A DNA stretch of 64,000 nucleotides from Macrobrachium rosenbergii (GCF_040412425.1 NC_089766.1:51752372-51816371); one strand, 5' to 3'. Positions 33,240 through 44,336 are shown, counted from the first letter of the stretch. Made by a program: numbers and translations. Notes: a model not told the origin generated them from the letters alone.

Positions 33240-34400
33240 TCACAAGGAAGGATCGACTTCCTTTATTCCCTTACCCAACACCGTGCCAGTCACCACAAAC
33301 GGTCCCAACCTACTGCATCCATCATATATTGTCTCAATCTCTCTCAAATAATGAGACGCGAACACTGACCTACATTTCCAAAATGTAGTTTGAATAATTG
33401 AATCTAAGGAAAGATTCCTCCTATATGCAAAGAGGTTGAGACTGCTCTCACCTCATGTGCTTTAAATTTAGAAATTTGAAGTTGCACATCTTCTACCTGG
33501 TTATGAGCTACAATCAGGTCTCTCATAAAGAAGGAAAGAGCATTCTTCAAAAGAGGCCTACTCGGATCCCTCACAGAACACCAAAGATTAGGAGAGGGAC
33601 CTCTCACTGCTTGAGTCCTTTCGATATATACTTTTAATGCTCTTACTGGGCATAAAAGTCTTTCTTCTTCATCTGGTCCCACCAAATCCGAGAGACCAGG
33701 GATCGAAAAGGATCTCGGCCAAGGCTTAGACGGTGTCTCATTCTTTGCCAAAAACTCAACAATGAAAAACAGACTGCCTTACCTAGAAAACCCAATTCTC
33801 TTATCTAGGGCATGCAACTCACTGACTCTCCTTGCTGTAGCCAAAGCTACCAAGAAGATTGTCTTCCTTGTAAGGTCTCTGAAAGAGCAAGACGATAATG
33901 GCTCAAACTTACTACCCACAAGCCATTTCAAGACCACATCTAAATTCCAGGAAACCAATCTCTCTCTGGAATTCTTGGATGCTTCAAACGATCTGATAAG
34001 ATCTGACAGGTCCTTATCATTTGAAATATCCAGGCCCTTATGCCTAAAGACTGTCGAAAGCATTGCTCTGTAGCCCTTGATCGAAGACGAAGACAGCTTC
34101 CTATCCACACTCAGATACAGGAGGAAGTCTGCGATCTCTTCTAAAGTGGTCTTAGAAGATGATGTGCCAGTCTTCCTACACCACTCTCTGAAGACTGACC
34201 ACTTAGCTTGATAAACTGATGTGGAGGACTGTCTGCGAGCTCTAGCGATGGCTCTAGAGACCATCCTCGAAAAACCTCTAGCTCTGAGGCAACGTTCGAC
34301 AGTCTGAACGCAGTTAGCTGAAGAGCGGATAGACCTCCGTGAAATCTTCGGAAGTGAGGCTGTCTGAGTAGATCTACTCTCGGTGGTAAAAGCCTCGGGA
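33240..34400 (-). pseudogene. D6 tyrosine recombinase relic
   Basis: The N-terminal half (34400-33779) is open: the core-binding helices include VYQAKWSVFREWCRK and IADFLLYLSVDRKLSSSSIK, and the first catalytic Arg is in ALATARRVSELHAL. The C-terminal half (33751-33404) has RPLLKNALSFFMRDL and the HxxR box in KAHEVRAVSTS. The nucleophile Tyr follows as FASHYLREIE near 33350, after a frame change. The frame closes with TGA at 33240-33242. One frameshift lies near 33760 and another near 33400, so all catalytic residues are encoded but not in one frame. Confidence 0.88.
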
Positions 34401-34429
34401 AGTCTACGAGAAGACTTATCAAGTCCGGG

Positions 34430-36300
34430 AACCATTCCCTTGCTGGCCAAAACGGAGCAACCAGTGTCATTCGCACGTCCTTGTGGGACAACATTTTGTT
34501 AGAACTGCTCTCAACATCTTGAACGGAGGAAAGGCGTAAAGGTCCAGACCTGACCAGTCCATCAGCATTGCATCCACGAAGACTGCCCCTCGTCCGGCAC
34601 TGGAGAGCAAAAAGAGGCAGTTTGAGTTGTCTTCTTGGTGGCAAACAGATCTATGAGAGGGCGACCCATAGATTCCACAGTTGAGGCAAACTTCTTGATT
34701 TAAGATCCACTCTGTTGAGAGTACTTGAAAGCTCCTGCTTAGCTCGTCTGCCCTCACATTGAGCTTCCTGGAATGAACCTTGTCATCAACGTCGTTTGGT
34801 TTGTTTTCGCCCATAACAGAAGATCTCTCGCTACCAGGTATAGCGAGAACGAGTGGGTCCCTCCCTTGCTTTTTTGTATGCGAGAGCTGTTGTATTGTCT
34901 GATTGGACAATCACTGCCTGGTTCCTTACCACCTTGATGAAAATTCTAAAAGGGCAAAATGAATGGCCTTTAATTCCTTCAGATTGATGTGCCACGAAGT
35001 TGTTCTCCTTCCATCGGCCTGCCGTTTCCAACTTGTCTAACGTGGCTCCCCATCCTAGATCTGAAGCGTCTGCACACAAGATGAGGTTGGGGTTCTCTGG
35101 GAACAGTGAAATTCCTTCCTGAAGTTTCTCTGGAGAGTTCCACCAACTGAGGTCTGCCTTTATCTCCTCTGAGATTTGAAAAACAAACGAGTCCGGGCTC
35201 TTCTTCCTGTCCCAGACTTCTCTTAAAAAGAACTGAAGGGGCCTTAGATGTAGTCTCCCCAAACTCACAAACGGTTCTATGGAAGACAACTTCCCCAGAA
35301 GGCTCATCCACTCGTTGGCCGAGCACTGGGTCTTCTTCAGAAAATCTCAAGACTTTCAACAGGCACGACTCTACCCTCTCCACCGACAGAGAAGCCTGAA
35401 AAACTACTGAGTTCATCTGAACTCCCAAATAGACTAATTCTTGAGATGGCACCAGCTGTGACTTCTGCCAATTTACCAGTAGTCCCAGTTCTTGGTTAGA
35501 TGAAGTCTTTACCAAATCCTTCACACACCTTTCCTTCGTCTTCGCACTCAGGAGCCAATCGTCTAAATAAAAACTGTTCTGATCCCCAACAGATGTAGCC
35601 ACTTGCCACTGATGACAAAACTCTGGTGAATACCTGGGGGCCGTCGAGAGGCTGAAGCACATTGCCCTGAACTGAAACACTTCGCCTTTGAAGCATAAGC
35701 GAAGGAACTTCCTCGAAGCAGGATGGATCGGGATGTGGAAATACGCATCCTGGAGGTCGATGGATACCATCCAATCTCCTGGAAGAAGGGATGACAGCAT
35801 TGATTGAGTGGTTTCCATCACAAACTTTGTCTTCTTGACAAACAGGTTCAAAGCGCTCACGTCTAGAACTGGCCTCCAGCCTCCTGGCCCCTTTGGTACT
35901 ACAAAGAGACGATTGTAAAATCCTGGGGAGAAAGGGGGAGAACTTTCTCTATTGCTTCTTTCTCTAGCAAAGCTGACACCTCATTCATTTCTCTGAGTCT
36001 AGAGAATAAGCCATTAAGACCACTGGTTCCCTGGACAAAGGAGGGTCCTTCAAGAATGGAACTGAATAGCCTTCCTTTAAAACCGAAACTGTCCAAGGTT
36101 CTGCTCCCTTTCTTCCCAGACTGTCCAGAAAGCTGACAGTCTGGCTCCCTACTGGTGAATGAAGGAGGTGCTCTCACTTCTTGTCGGAGGGTTTGATCTT
36201 TAGGTACGACCTCTCCCTCTCGATCTGGGAAACGAAGGGGCTCTTCCACGAAAGGGACCTTGAGATTTTTCCGTCGGCGTTGTCGGGCGAGCAACTGTTG
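34430..36300 (-). pseudogene. D6 RT-RNase H-methyltransferase-like pol relic
   Basis: Pol starts near 36300 (LREMNEVSALLEKEAIEKV). RT: WMVSIDLQDAYFHIPIHPAS, FQFRAMCFSLSTAP and the intact box SFYLDDWLLSAK (near 35565). RNase H: LILCADASDLGWGATLDK and VIVQSDNTTALAY (35307-34860), both catalytic Asp kept. Then, in shifted frames, IYGSPSHRSVC...LYAFPPFKMLRAVL and LVAPFWPAREWFPDLISLLV. The AFPPF box is intact. Frameshifts are near 35300, 34900 and 34600. Confidence 0.88.
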
Positions 36301-38280
36301 AAGGCAACGGTTTCTTGGTGGACTGTGCCAGCAAGTCTTGAGTTGCCTTCTGTTGAAGAGTCAGCGATCTCAGATACTATTTCCTCGGGAAAAGATGTTT
36401 CCTATCTAAAGGAGCGAACAACAAAGCTGACTTCTGGGACCGAGAGACTCCTTTAGTGGTGAAAAGAACACCATAGTTCACGTTTCTTGAGAATTCCCTC
36501 GTAATCACAGAAGAGAGTTCCATAGCCGATCTCTAATGCTCCTGTCGATGCAAGCTAACACGTCCGGACAGGAAGCTGATGGGTCCTGAAGGGCAAGCTT
36601 TTAGTTTCCTCCCAAGAGCTCCAACCGACCAATCGAGGAAACTTATAACTTCCAAAATCTTAAAAGCATTCTTGCAGAGGTGATCAAATTCTGATGTGGA
36701 AAAGAATACTTTGGCAACCTCCTGGCGAATCTTACCACCACGACGAGGCGACAATTTCAAAGGGGGAAAACAAAACACAGTCTTCCCTTGTTCCCTCTTC
36801 TCTGCAAGCCACTCCTTCATTTTCTTCAATCCTTTCTTGGCGAAAAGAAAGAACTAATTTGGTAGCCAGCGAAGTGTCTGTCCTATTATCACGAGTGTAT
36901 TGAGATTCGGAGAAGCTGGAGATACTGGTGAAAAGGAATCCGGAAAATTCTCCAGAAAATACTGAAGCAGTTGCTTATAGCTCGATAAAGGCTTCTCTTT
37001 CTCTGGTTGTACCTCCGCCTCCGATTCGAGCAACATCACCACCAGAAATCGGAGAAAGAGCCAAGGATCTAGATGGAGGGAAGATTCGTCTTCGAGGAGA
37101 ATGCAGCACAGGATCGCTCAGTAGTGGGAAGCCGCACATTCGATGAAGGAGCATGCTTTGAAATGAAGCAACTTGCAGTTCGTTCAAGGAAGGATCACTT
37201 TTTCCACAAAGCCGAGAATACTATCAAGCTTCCTATTCATTTTCGCCAAAAACAAATCTTGAGGCAAGGCGGAAGAAGGAGAATGCGGAACTGAACGAGG
37301 CACGGTGACCGCAGGAGTTGGAGCTTGACGAGAGTCACCAGGAGAAACAATTTTTGGCGCTTGGCGCATGGCGCCAGGAGGATAAATGGCGTGGCGTATG
37401 GCGCGATGAGCCAGGCGAAAACAAAGGATGGGCGCGTGGCGCTAGATGCAGCAATCACGCCAGAAGCAGCAACAACAGGCGAAGACAACACCACTCTCTT
37501 CTTACGCAAGCGTCTCCGCGCTCCAACGCCATGCCTCTCATCTCCCGAATCGACGGAATACGAAAAACATTGGGCTCCTCCCAAAAACTACCACGAAGGA
37601 GGTTGATCTTGAAGCGCCACTCTTTTCTTGGGAACTGCCAAAGGAGATGCCAACCTAGACCTCTTGAATGGTCTCGAGACATCTTTCTGGCGCCAACCTC
37701 TCTTAGGCGAATCCTCACTCGACATACTCAAGACATACACCTCCTTGATGTGCCTTTCTATGGCTAACATCTGCATCCTGGGAAGCGACAACAGGACTGC
37801 TTGAGGGCCAACTGCTCGGGGCAGGTCCCACTCACCTCCCTTGGGCTTTCGACTTGCCTCCTCCCTGGTGCTGGGGAGTTTGACAGAGGTCCAGGCCTAG
37901 GAGAATGAGTGGGCGAACAGCCAGCTCCTCCACTGCACTATCACAAGACACTGCACTTCTTACTACCAAAGACTTACTCATCCGCTCCATGGCAGCAAGC
38001 ATCACACTAAAACGTGCATCCATCTGCGTTTTAAGACTAGCCACGATATCGGGTTCGGGAATAACGGGGTCTGGGATAGGAGATTTGTTAGAAGGAATAT
38101 CAGGGTTAGCTTCCATTCTTCCCCTGACAAATCCTTACATTCTTCACAGTTAACGATACCAACATACCTGTCCTCTACACCCGAACACACAGAATGAGGG
38201 TCAATGGTAATTTTCCTAATTTAGTTTTGCAGCCCTTGCTACAAAACCTATACACCGAGGACCAGTGTCCGACATAATGC
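36300..38280 (-). pseudogene. D6 gag-like ORF1 relic
   Basis: The N-terminus (38280-38000) carries the Cys-rich start: FCSKGCKTKL-like, then DPHSVC, then VNCEECKDLSGEEW, a likely zinc-binding domain. The middle has the conserved YKQLLQYFLENFPDSFSPVS and PASPNLNTL (37000-36900) and the lysine-rich KKMKEWLAEKREQGK. The C-terminal part includes FDHLCKNAFKILEVISFLDWSVGAL. Low-complexity GGCGC-rich DNA at 37340-37460 interrupts the frame. Fragments in all three frames indicate decay. Confidence 0.7.
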
Positions 38281-38511
38281 TAAATAAGGAAGGCGGGGAT
38301 GAAAAAGCTAGCACAAACAATGTCTGCAAAGATTCAAATCAAACAATTGTACATCACCAACAATGTCCAACGAAAAGAATCAGCGATAATTCTCTGCTAA
38401 GCTGCACCGGTCTTACGGTACCACACAGCAGAAACATATGAAAGAGTTTGGGTTATGGTTCCTCTCACTCACCTGTAGAGGGCGGTGGGAAGGGGTATCA
38501 CATGACCATTC

Positions 38512-38931
38512 TATAGAGGGATGAAGAAATTTGTTTTTATTTAGCATTTCCCAACGTTTTGTAAAGAGAGAGAGAGAGTGTAATTGTCATTGTGAGTGGT
38601 TCGGTTGTTGGAGTGAGGTTTAGTGGCTGTCTCTCTCTGTCTGTCGGTCTGTCGGGAGTTTTTGTGAGTATTTTGGGGAGGTCTTGGGCAGTTGAGGTCC
38701 AGTCTTGAAAGTGAGCGGGAGTTGGTCTGTTTTTTTGGGGACTGACATTAATGGTTCATGTGTCTCTTCTTTTTTTTGTTGGTCTGTTGTTGTTGGTGGA
38801 GGGTCGGTTTTTTTTTTTGATCCGTGTGGGTGTGTGCTGTGATTGGCGACCGTGGACCTTATCCATCTCCAGCAACCGAAGATCAGGGTGAGTGTTGCGT
38901 GTTTTTGTTTGTGGGTGTGAATACCGCCACA
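38512..38931 (+). repeat. L2 5' LTR
   Basis: It starts TATAGAGGGATGAAGAAATT, includes (GA)n, CTGTCTCTCTCTGTCTGTCGG, and ends GTGAATACCGCCACA. It matches the 3' LTR at 41577-41993 with scattered small differences, mostly in T runs, so insertion is fairly recent. The exact borders are uncertain by a few bases because the usual TG start is not obvious. Confidence 0.85.
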
Positions 38932-38938
38932 TAATATT

Positions 38939-38956
38939 TGGCGCCCAACGTGGGGC
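38939..38956 (+). other. L2 primer-binding site (tRNA-Lys type)
   Basis: TGGCGCCCAACGTGGGGC, 7 nt after the LTR end, is the complement expected for the 3' end of a tRNA-Lys of the Lys1,2 class, a primer known from several retroelements. The match to that class is my recall of the PBS consensus, not a search result. Confidence 0.75.
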
Positions 38957-39686
38957 AGCTGGTATTGCAGCTGCAAGTGAGATTGGTGGCTGGTAGTGTG
39001 ACTGAAGAGGAGGATGGAAGAGGAACTGGTAAGGTTGAGAGAGGAGAATACGTGGTTGAGGGGGGTGAGAATGAGAGATTGAGGAGTCAGTTGGAGGAGG
39101 TGGAGGGAATGCTAAGAAGTGCAAAAGAAGAAATGAAAGGGGAGATGAAAGAGTCAGAAGAGAGAATGGAAAGAGGATGGAAGAGAGGATAGATAAAAAG
39201 TTGGAGGGAATGATGAAAGGTGTGGAAGAAATGGTGAAAGGTATGTTCAAGGGTGTTTTTGGAGAAGGGCTGTTGGAGGCAGGTTCTCTGGGCGTGTGAA
39301 GGGGCAAGAGAGAAAGAAAAGGAGGAAGAAGTGAATGGAAGCGTGAGTGATGAAAGTGATATGGGAATAGGAAGTAAGAAACGAGGGAATGAGAGGCAGG
39401 GTAAGGAAAAGAGGAATGAAAAGCAAGGGAAGGAACAGAGGGAAAGTAAGGATAAGTCAGGGGAAGAAAAGGGAAGAAGGGAAAGGAAAGGAAACTGGTA
39501 AGAAGGGAAAGGGAAGTGGGAAAGGCAGGAAAGAAGGGAGAGGGTGAAGGCAGTAGTGATAGTGAGGTGGATGGAGGTGAGTGGATAAAAGTGGATAAAA
39601 AGAGGGGAAGAAGAGTGTAATGAGTAAGATGAATGTAAGTGCAGAAGTGGACTCTTTGTATTCGGAAGAGGGTATGAAAGGACAGA

Positions 39687-40860
39687 GTGAAAGTAGCGAA
39701 AGTGAGAGTGAAAGTGAAAGAAGTGAGAAAGGCTATGTATGTGAGGGAGGTACCCTGGTGTGAAAGGTATAATGAGTATGGAAGTAGGGATGTGCATGAT
39801 TTCTTTAGGGAGTATGAAAGGTTTTGTCAGGATAAGTATGGGGAAAGTAAGAGAGTATGGGCACGAGAATTAGGAGAGTATTTGACTGGGTTTTACTTGA
39901 CATGTATAGGGTTATTATGAGTGTGGGAGATGTTGAGTATGACAAGGTGAAAGCTAGATTAGTTGAGCAAGTGAGGCGTGAAAGCGAGTGTTAAGTATAA
40001 GAGGAAGAATGAATTTGATGAGGCAAGAATGAAAGCTGGGGAAACTTTGTCACTGTATGCTTGTAGGTTGGAGACGTTAGCAAGGAAGAAGTTTGGGGAT
40101 GATGGGATAGATGAATGTAAGGAGTTAGTACGGAAGTTGTTAGGGACAGTGCCAGATGGAGTTAGAGAATTTGTGAACTTGAAGCGGAAGGAGAAGAAAA
40201 GATGGACGAATGAAAGGTTGACTTGGGGAGAAATTTTGGAAATTGTAGAAGATTATGTGAGCTTGACAGGGTTATAAAAGAGAGCAGAAGTGTAAGTGTA
40301 AGGGCTGGGGTAGATGAGAGAGTACCAGAGTTTGGAAGCTTTAGGGATGCAGTGTTGAGGGGCCCAATGAGAATGGCCGATAGTGTAATAGATAGGAGTG
40401 TAAGAGCAAGTAATGTGGAGGTGCCAGTGAGGATGAATGATGGGTTTGTAAGGGAACAACGGGTTGGACGGGTTAGGGATAGTAGTGTACAAAGGGAAGG
40501 TCGATGAGTGGAAGTCGAGCGAAGTGTTTTAGATGTGGAAAGGAAGGACATACAAAGAATGAGTGTAGGTGGGCTTTAGGAGCGTGTTTTGGTGTGGGCA
40601 ATCAGGACATTTGGTAAGGAGTGTATGAAAGATAGGGGTTAAATGCTACAGGTGCGGACAGGTGGGTCATGTTGCTAATGGTTGTAGGGGTACCCGAGTG
40701 AATGTAATATGTGGTAACTGTGGTAAGAATGGGCATTATGCGAGAATGTGTTCAGAACCGAGAGCGAAGTGTGTCGAATGTGGAATGGAAGGGCATGTAT
40801 CAAGTGTATGTAGACGAAAGAGGGTGACTGTGACAGCGAATTTGGGAAACTGAGTGTGAA
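39687..40860 (+). pseudogene. L2 gag relic with zinc knuckles
   Basis: A capsid-type stretch (VPWCERYNEYGSRDVHDFFR, YERFCQDKYGESKRVWAREL) is in one frame. After a change at about 39900-39980 comes EARMKAGETLSLYACRLETL...ARKKFG and PDGVREFVNLKRKEKKRW. Near 40525-40610 is a first knuckle (CFRCGKEGHTKNEC). At 40650-40830 come CYRCGQVGHVANGC, CGNCGKNGHYARMC and CVECGMEGHVSSVC, so at least four CCHC boxes. A gag with four knuckles and no pol is unusual. Multiple frameshifts show it is no longer translated whole. Confidence 0.8.
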
Positions 40861-41064
40861 GGGGTTCAAATGGGTGGATCCTCCAGGATGCAAGCGTGCG
40901 TGTGATGCATGCGTGAGGGGTTGTTGCATGAGGGTTGCTGGAAAGATGAGGATCAGCAATTTGTTTTGATAGAGTATGGTAGAAAACGTAAGAAAGGGAA
41001 GAACGTAGTGAACGGAATGATCGTAAGTTGTGTGATAGGGGTGTGAGTGCCAAAGTGAAAATGA

Positions 41065-41652
41065 GTGATAAAGCGTGTAATCACGGATGAATGGGATGGT
41101 ATGAATAGAACGTATAGCATATGCGGGTTTGATATAACTGAGTTTACTGAACGTGTAGGGGTAAGTGAACGGTTGGAGGTGAGCGAAAGTGTAAGAGTAA
41201 GAGAGCGTAGCAGTAATATACGAGTGATTGAAAGCATGAATGAATCGTTGCAAGAATTGGAAAGGTCAATGAGCGAATGGGATGGGTTAGTTGAAGAATT
41301 GGGGAAGGTATTTGGGAACGAGTTAGAGGGTATAGATGAGATTGTGGATGAAATTGAGAGTGGTAATAGTGAAGAAGATAGCGTGAATCTGAGAGAGAAT
41401 GGAGGAGAAGATGTGAGTTTGAATGTTGCTAGAAGAGAAAATGATTCTGAGAGAATGATTGCGTGCCGCGAACGCGATCTAGAGGACCTGCTAGTGAGCA
41501 TCCGTGGGTGTTGCGTAAGGCGATCTAAAAGGGGTGTGAAAGGTGTTGGTTGGGAAATGCTAAAGGGGGGGAGAAATATAGAGGATGAAGAAATTTGTTT
41601 TTATTTAGCATTTCCCAACGTTTTGAGAGAGAGAGAGAGAGAGAGAGTGTAA
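41065..41652 (+). pseudogene. L2 second ORF, acidic, unknown (possible pol C-terminus)
   Basis: A 195-codon open frame running into the 3' LTR. It is rich in Glu/Ser (for example ESMNESLQELERSMSEWDGL, VEELGKVFGNELEG). Near its end is CCVRRSKRGVKGVGW, resembling the RRSKR-x-x-K segment that often closes Gypsy polyproteins. So it may be the pol tail left after deletion of RT to integrase, or a separate accessory ORF. I do not recognise a domain. Confidence 0.45.
41562..41573 (+). other. L2 polypurine tract
   Basis: AAAGGGGGGGAG, just before the 3' LTR, where plus-strand DNA synthesis would be primed. Confidence 0.65.
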
Positions 41653-41993
41653 TTGTCATTGTGAGTGGTTCGGTTGTTGGAGTTGGTTTTACGGCTGTCT
41701 CTCTGTCTGTCGGTCTGTCGGGAGTTTTTGTATTTTGGGGAAGTCTTGGGCAGTTGAGGTCCAGTCTTGAAAGTGAACGGGAGTTCGTCTGTTTTTTTTT
41801 TTTGGGACCATTAATGGTTCATGTGTCTCTTCTTTTTTGTTGGTTCGTTGTTGGTGGAGGGTCGGTTTAAGTTTTTTTTTTGATTGTGTGGGTGTGTGCT
41901 GTGATTGGCGACCGTGGACCTTATCCATCTCCAGCAACCGAAGATCAGGGTGAGTGTTGCGTGTTGTTTGTTTGTGGGTGTGAATTCGCCACA
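41577..41993 (+). repeat. L2 3' LTR
   Basis: Direct copy of 38512-38931, starting TATAGAGGATGAAGAAATTT and ending GAATTCGCCACA. It is followed at once by the rest of D6's 5' ITR (CATTAGGGCGAAGTACCAGG, ATTTTCAATTTTCTG). Confidence 0.85.
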
Positions 41994-42309
41994 GTCATTA
42001 GGGCGAAGTACCAGGCGATTTTCAATTTTCTGTGGGCCAGAGACTACAGCTACTGTATATATATAATTACCATTTAAGTTATATGTACAAAAATAAAGTT
42101 TTATATATAATTACCAAATAATTACATAGCTATAGTTTCTATATTGACTCGCAGCTCAAGAAAATGCGGTAGCTCTTTGTTTTGAGTGTAGGTATGTTGC
42201 CTGCCCACTTTAGGGGAAGAATAGGTACAATTTAGCTAAGGAGCTCAATTCGTTTATGCTCTATGTCCATGAGAGGGGAGGAGGCGGGCTCGATCATGTA
42301 ATTATTTGG

Positions 42310-42410
42310 TAAGTATATATAAAACTTTATTATAAAAATGTAATTTTTTGGTATGTAACTTACCAAATAATGCCATAGCTGAATCCACATTGAGTGGAGG
42401 TGGGATGAAT
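42310..42410. repeat. D3 ICR
   Basis: The left half TATTTGGTAAGTATATATAA and AACTTTATTATAAAAATGTA is followed by the right half TTTTTTGGTATGTAACTTAC, CAAATAATGCCATAGCTGAA. The right half includes TGTAACTTACC, the signature of a 5' outer end, as in the other ICRs. It is followed by GAGTGGAGGTGGGATGAA, the conserved block beside all ICRs here. Confidence 0.7.
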
Positions 42411-42849
42411 GGACATATACTACCCAAAAACTACTTGATATGGGGGTAATTTGGGATAGCAAATTAGCTAGCATCTTGGAATGCTTGTTGAAACCTTACC
42501 TGGCGAGGAGCAACAGCAGACGGGGGTACTGCCTCTGGTCGTAGCTAATAAGCGCATGGCGGTAGAGCCAAGAATCACCTCTACTGAGTGGGTGCTTTGC
42601 AACGTGGGAGGTCAATCGCAGGTTGCCAAAGCTAAAAATCCAATGGGTCACATAATGATATGTGGATTGCCCTTGCCCTGGTGTGCAGTACAATAGAATA
42701 ACTAAGACCAGATAAAATTAACTACTGGGTTCACGACTTTTTATCCAAAACCATAAAAACCAATTGATGACACTTAAGATCAGTGTACATCAAACTTCCC
42801 AAGAAGTCGACTGCCCTTATTCAGGAGAGTGGATACAGGAAAAGGGAAG

Positions 42850-43756
42850 GCGTTCCTCCTATCCTTCATCCCCCAATACCATGCCAGCTGCGAAAACGGA
42901 CCTAAAGTACTGCATTTTCATACACTGTCTCAACGTCCGTAAATAAAACATGGCAAACACTGACTTGCACCTCAAAAAGTTGTTTGTAAAATCGAAAGAG
43001 ACAGGTCAGGTTTAAAAAGCCAAAGGCGTTGCCACAGCTCTTATTTCATGAGTCTTTACTTTGCACGACAGAAGTAAATCATCTTGAATTCCCGAATGTG
43101 CTTCCGAAACATGGATCTCAAAAGAATGACAGTGCATTCTTGGACAATCACGGCTGGGATTTTTAACTGGAACCAAAGATTAGGGCTGTTCGAACCTCTA
43201 AGGTTATTGGTTCTCTCAATGTATACTCTTAGAGCTCTTACTGGGCAGAGGACATTCTCTTGCTCGTCTGGGCCTACTACCTGAGAGACTCTTGATAGAA
43301 AAGGAGCGAGGCCAAGGGTTAGCTGGATCGCAGTTTTTGGCCAAAAATTCTAAAGTTAATGAGTATACTGCATTTGCCTTGTGAGAAGCCTATCCTTTTG
43401 TCAATGGCATGAAGTTCGCTGGCTCTTTGGCTGTGGCAAGTGCCACCAAGAATAATGTCTTCTTCGTAAGATTGCCCACTCTATTGGTTCAAACAGTGGA
43501 CCTGAAAGCCAGTTGAGGACCACGCCCAGATTCCAAAGCGCCTGATATGGGTTTAGCTTGCTTACTGGTGTTGAAATGTTTAATTAAATCAGTTATGTCT
43601 TGGTAGGAAGACAGGTCTAATCCTCTATGTTTAAATACTGAACTCAGCATCGCTCTATAACCTTTGATAGTCGATGTTGAGAATCCATTTGCTGTTCTGA
43701 GGTATAAAAGAAAATCAGCGATTTGAGTTACAGAAGTTTTAGAAGAGGAAAATGAC
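42850..43756 (-). pseudogene. D3 tyrosine recombinase relic
   Basis: N-terminal fragment 43756-43489: TQIADFLLYLRTANGFSTST, then IKGYRAMLSSVFKHRGLD and DITDLIKHFNTSK. The C-terminal part is in changed frames; the nucleophile region reads SVFAMFYLRTL near 42945, where other copies have SVFASHYLRD. D2 is inserted in the codons for the Ser-rich linker (SFSSSKTS). Confidence 0.75.
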
Positions 43757-43945
43757 ATTTTTATGATAAAATAACGTTTCACTTATACTTACCCGGTAGT
43801 TACATATAGCTGTCATCTTTGACGTCACGGCAGTATTTCAAATTTCGCGCTAAGCATTCGACAGAGTGATCCCCATACCCCCGCCCTCTATCGGGGTATC
43901 GGGAACCATTCCAAGAACACGTCATAAGTTTTTGCCCAACTGCCC
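43757..43945 (-). repeat. D2 3' ITR
   Basis: The core ATTTTTATGATAAAATAACG, then TTTCACTTATACTTACCCGG, TAGTTACATATAGCTG, TTGACGTCACGGCAG (palindrome at 43820-43827) and GGGAACCATTCCAAGAACAC. Complement at 56590-56755. Confidence 0.85.
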
Positions 43946-44010
43946 AGGTGAGAGGAGGAGGGTGGGTTATGATTATGTAACTACCGGGTAAGTATAAGTG
44001 AAAATGATAT

Positions 44011-44195
44011 TTTTATGATAAAATAAAGTTTTGTACATACTTACCCGGCAGATATATACTTAGCTATAGTCTCCGACGTTCCCGACAGAAATTCAAATTT
44101 TGCGGCACACGCGACAGGTAGGTCAGGTGATCTACCATACCCACCGCTGGGTGGCGGGAATAGGAACCATTCCCGTTTTCTAATCAGATTTTCTC
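44011..44195 (-). repeat. D1 3' ITR
   Basis: TTTTATGATAAAATAAAGTT, then TTGTACATACTTACCCGGCA, GATATATACTTAGCTATAG, TCAAATTTTGCGGCACACGC, AGGTAGGTCAGGTGATC, TAGGAACCATTCCCGTTTTC. The inverted copy lies at 50398-50584. It lacks the TGACGTCA palindrome (here CCGACGTTCCCGACAG). Confidence 0.9.
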
Positions 44196-44235
44196 TTCCA
44201 CCTGTCTCCTGAGGGGAGGCTGGGAGGGTTATAAT

Positions 44236-44336
44236 CGTATATATCTGCCGGGTAAGTATGTACAAAACTTTATTTTATCATAAAAATATCATTTTTGTAC
44301 ATGCAACTTACCCGTCAGATATATACTTAGCTGATT
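44236..44336. repeat. D1 ICR (circle-junction mimic)
   Basis: ATATATCTGCCGGGTAAGTA, TGTACAAAACTTTATTTTAT is the inverse of D1's 3' end. CATAAAAATATCATTTTTGT, ACATGCAACTTACCCGTCAG is the inverse of D1's 5' end, whose diagnostic words GACGGGTAAGTTGCATGTAC occur at 50541-50560. So the ICR joins both outer termini, as predicted by the DIRS1 circle model. Confidence 0.88.

Larger units (their letters stand above)
38512..41993 (+). mobile_element. L2: gag-only LTR retrotransposon inside D6's 5' ITR
   Basis: Two 417-420 bp direct repeats flank a 2.65-kb interior that has a PBS, a decayed gag with CCHC zinc knuckles and a polypurine tract, but no RT, RNase H or integrase. It splits D6's ITR, leaving GACCATTC on the left and TCATTAGGG on the right, where an unbroken copy would read GACCATTCATTAGCGC. 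So it inserted after D6. Structure and size fit a non-autonomous, gag-bearing (TR-GAG-like) element. Confidence 0.85.
32478..42085 (-). mobile_element. D6: DIRS-type retroelement split by LTR element L2
   Basis: The 3' ITR is at 32478-32715, the ICR at 32700-32790, YR at 33240-34400, pol at 34430-36300 and gag to 38280. The 5' ITR is in two pieces, 38436-38511 and 41994-42085, on either side of L2. The ITRs match as reverse complements (GGGTTATGGTTCCTCTCACC, GTAGAGGGCGGTGGGAAGGG). Without L2 the element is about 6.1 kb. It directly abuts the left end of D3. Confidence 0.88.
42085..43756 (-). mobile_element. D3: DIRS-type element, 3' part
   Basis: The 3' ITR (42085-42345) shares its motif ACCAAATAATTACATAGC with D8. 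An ICR (about 42310-42410), a conserved block and the recombinase follow. It is cut at 43756 by D2. Its own pol may continue beyond D2 as D5 (see findings). Confidence 0.8.

Noticed and set aside
39087..39797. 236-codon minus-strand ORF rich in Ser, Leu, Phe and Pro
   Set aside because: It is the antisense of L2's purine-rich 5' interior; the composition follows the DNA bias and no domain is seen.
40675..41253. 192-codon minus-strand ORF in L2
   Set aside because: Antisense of the zinc-knuckle region and ORF2; the CCHC boxes on the plus strand explain the sequence.
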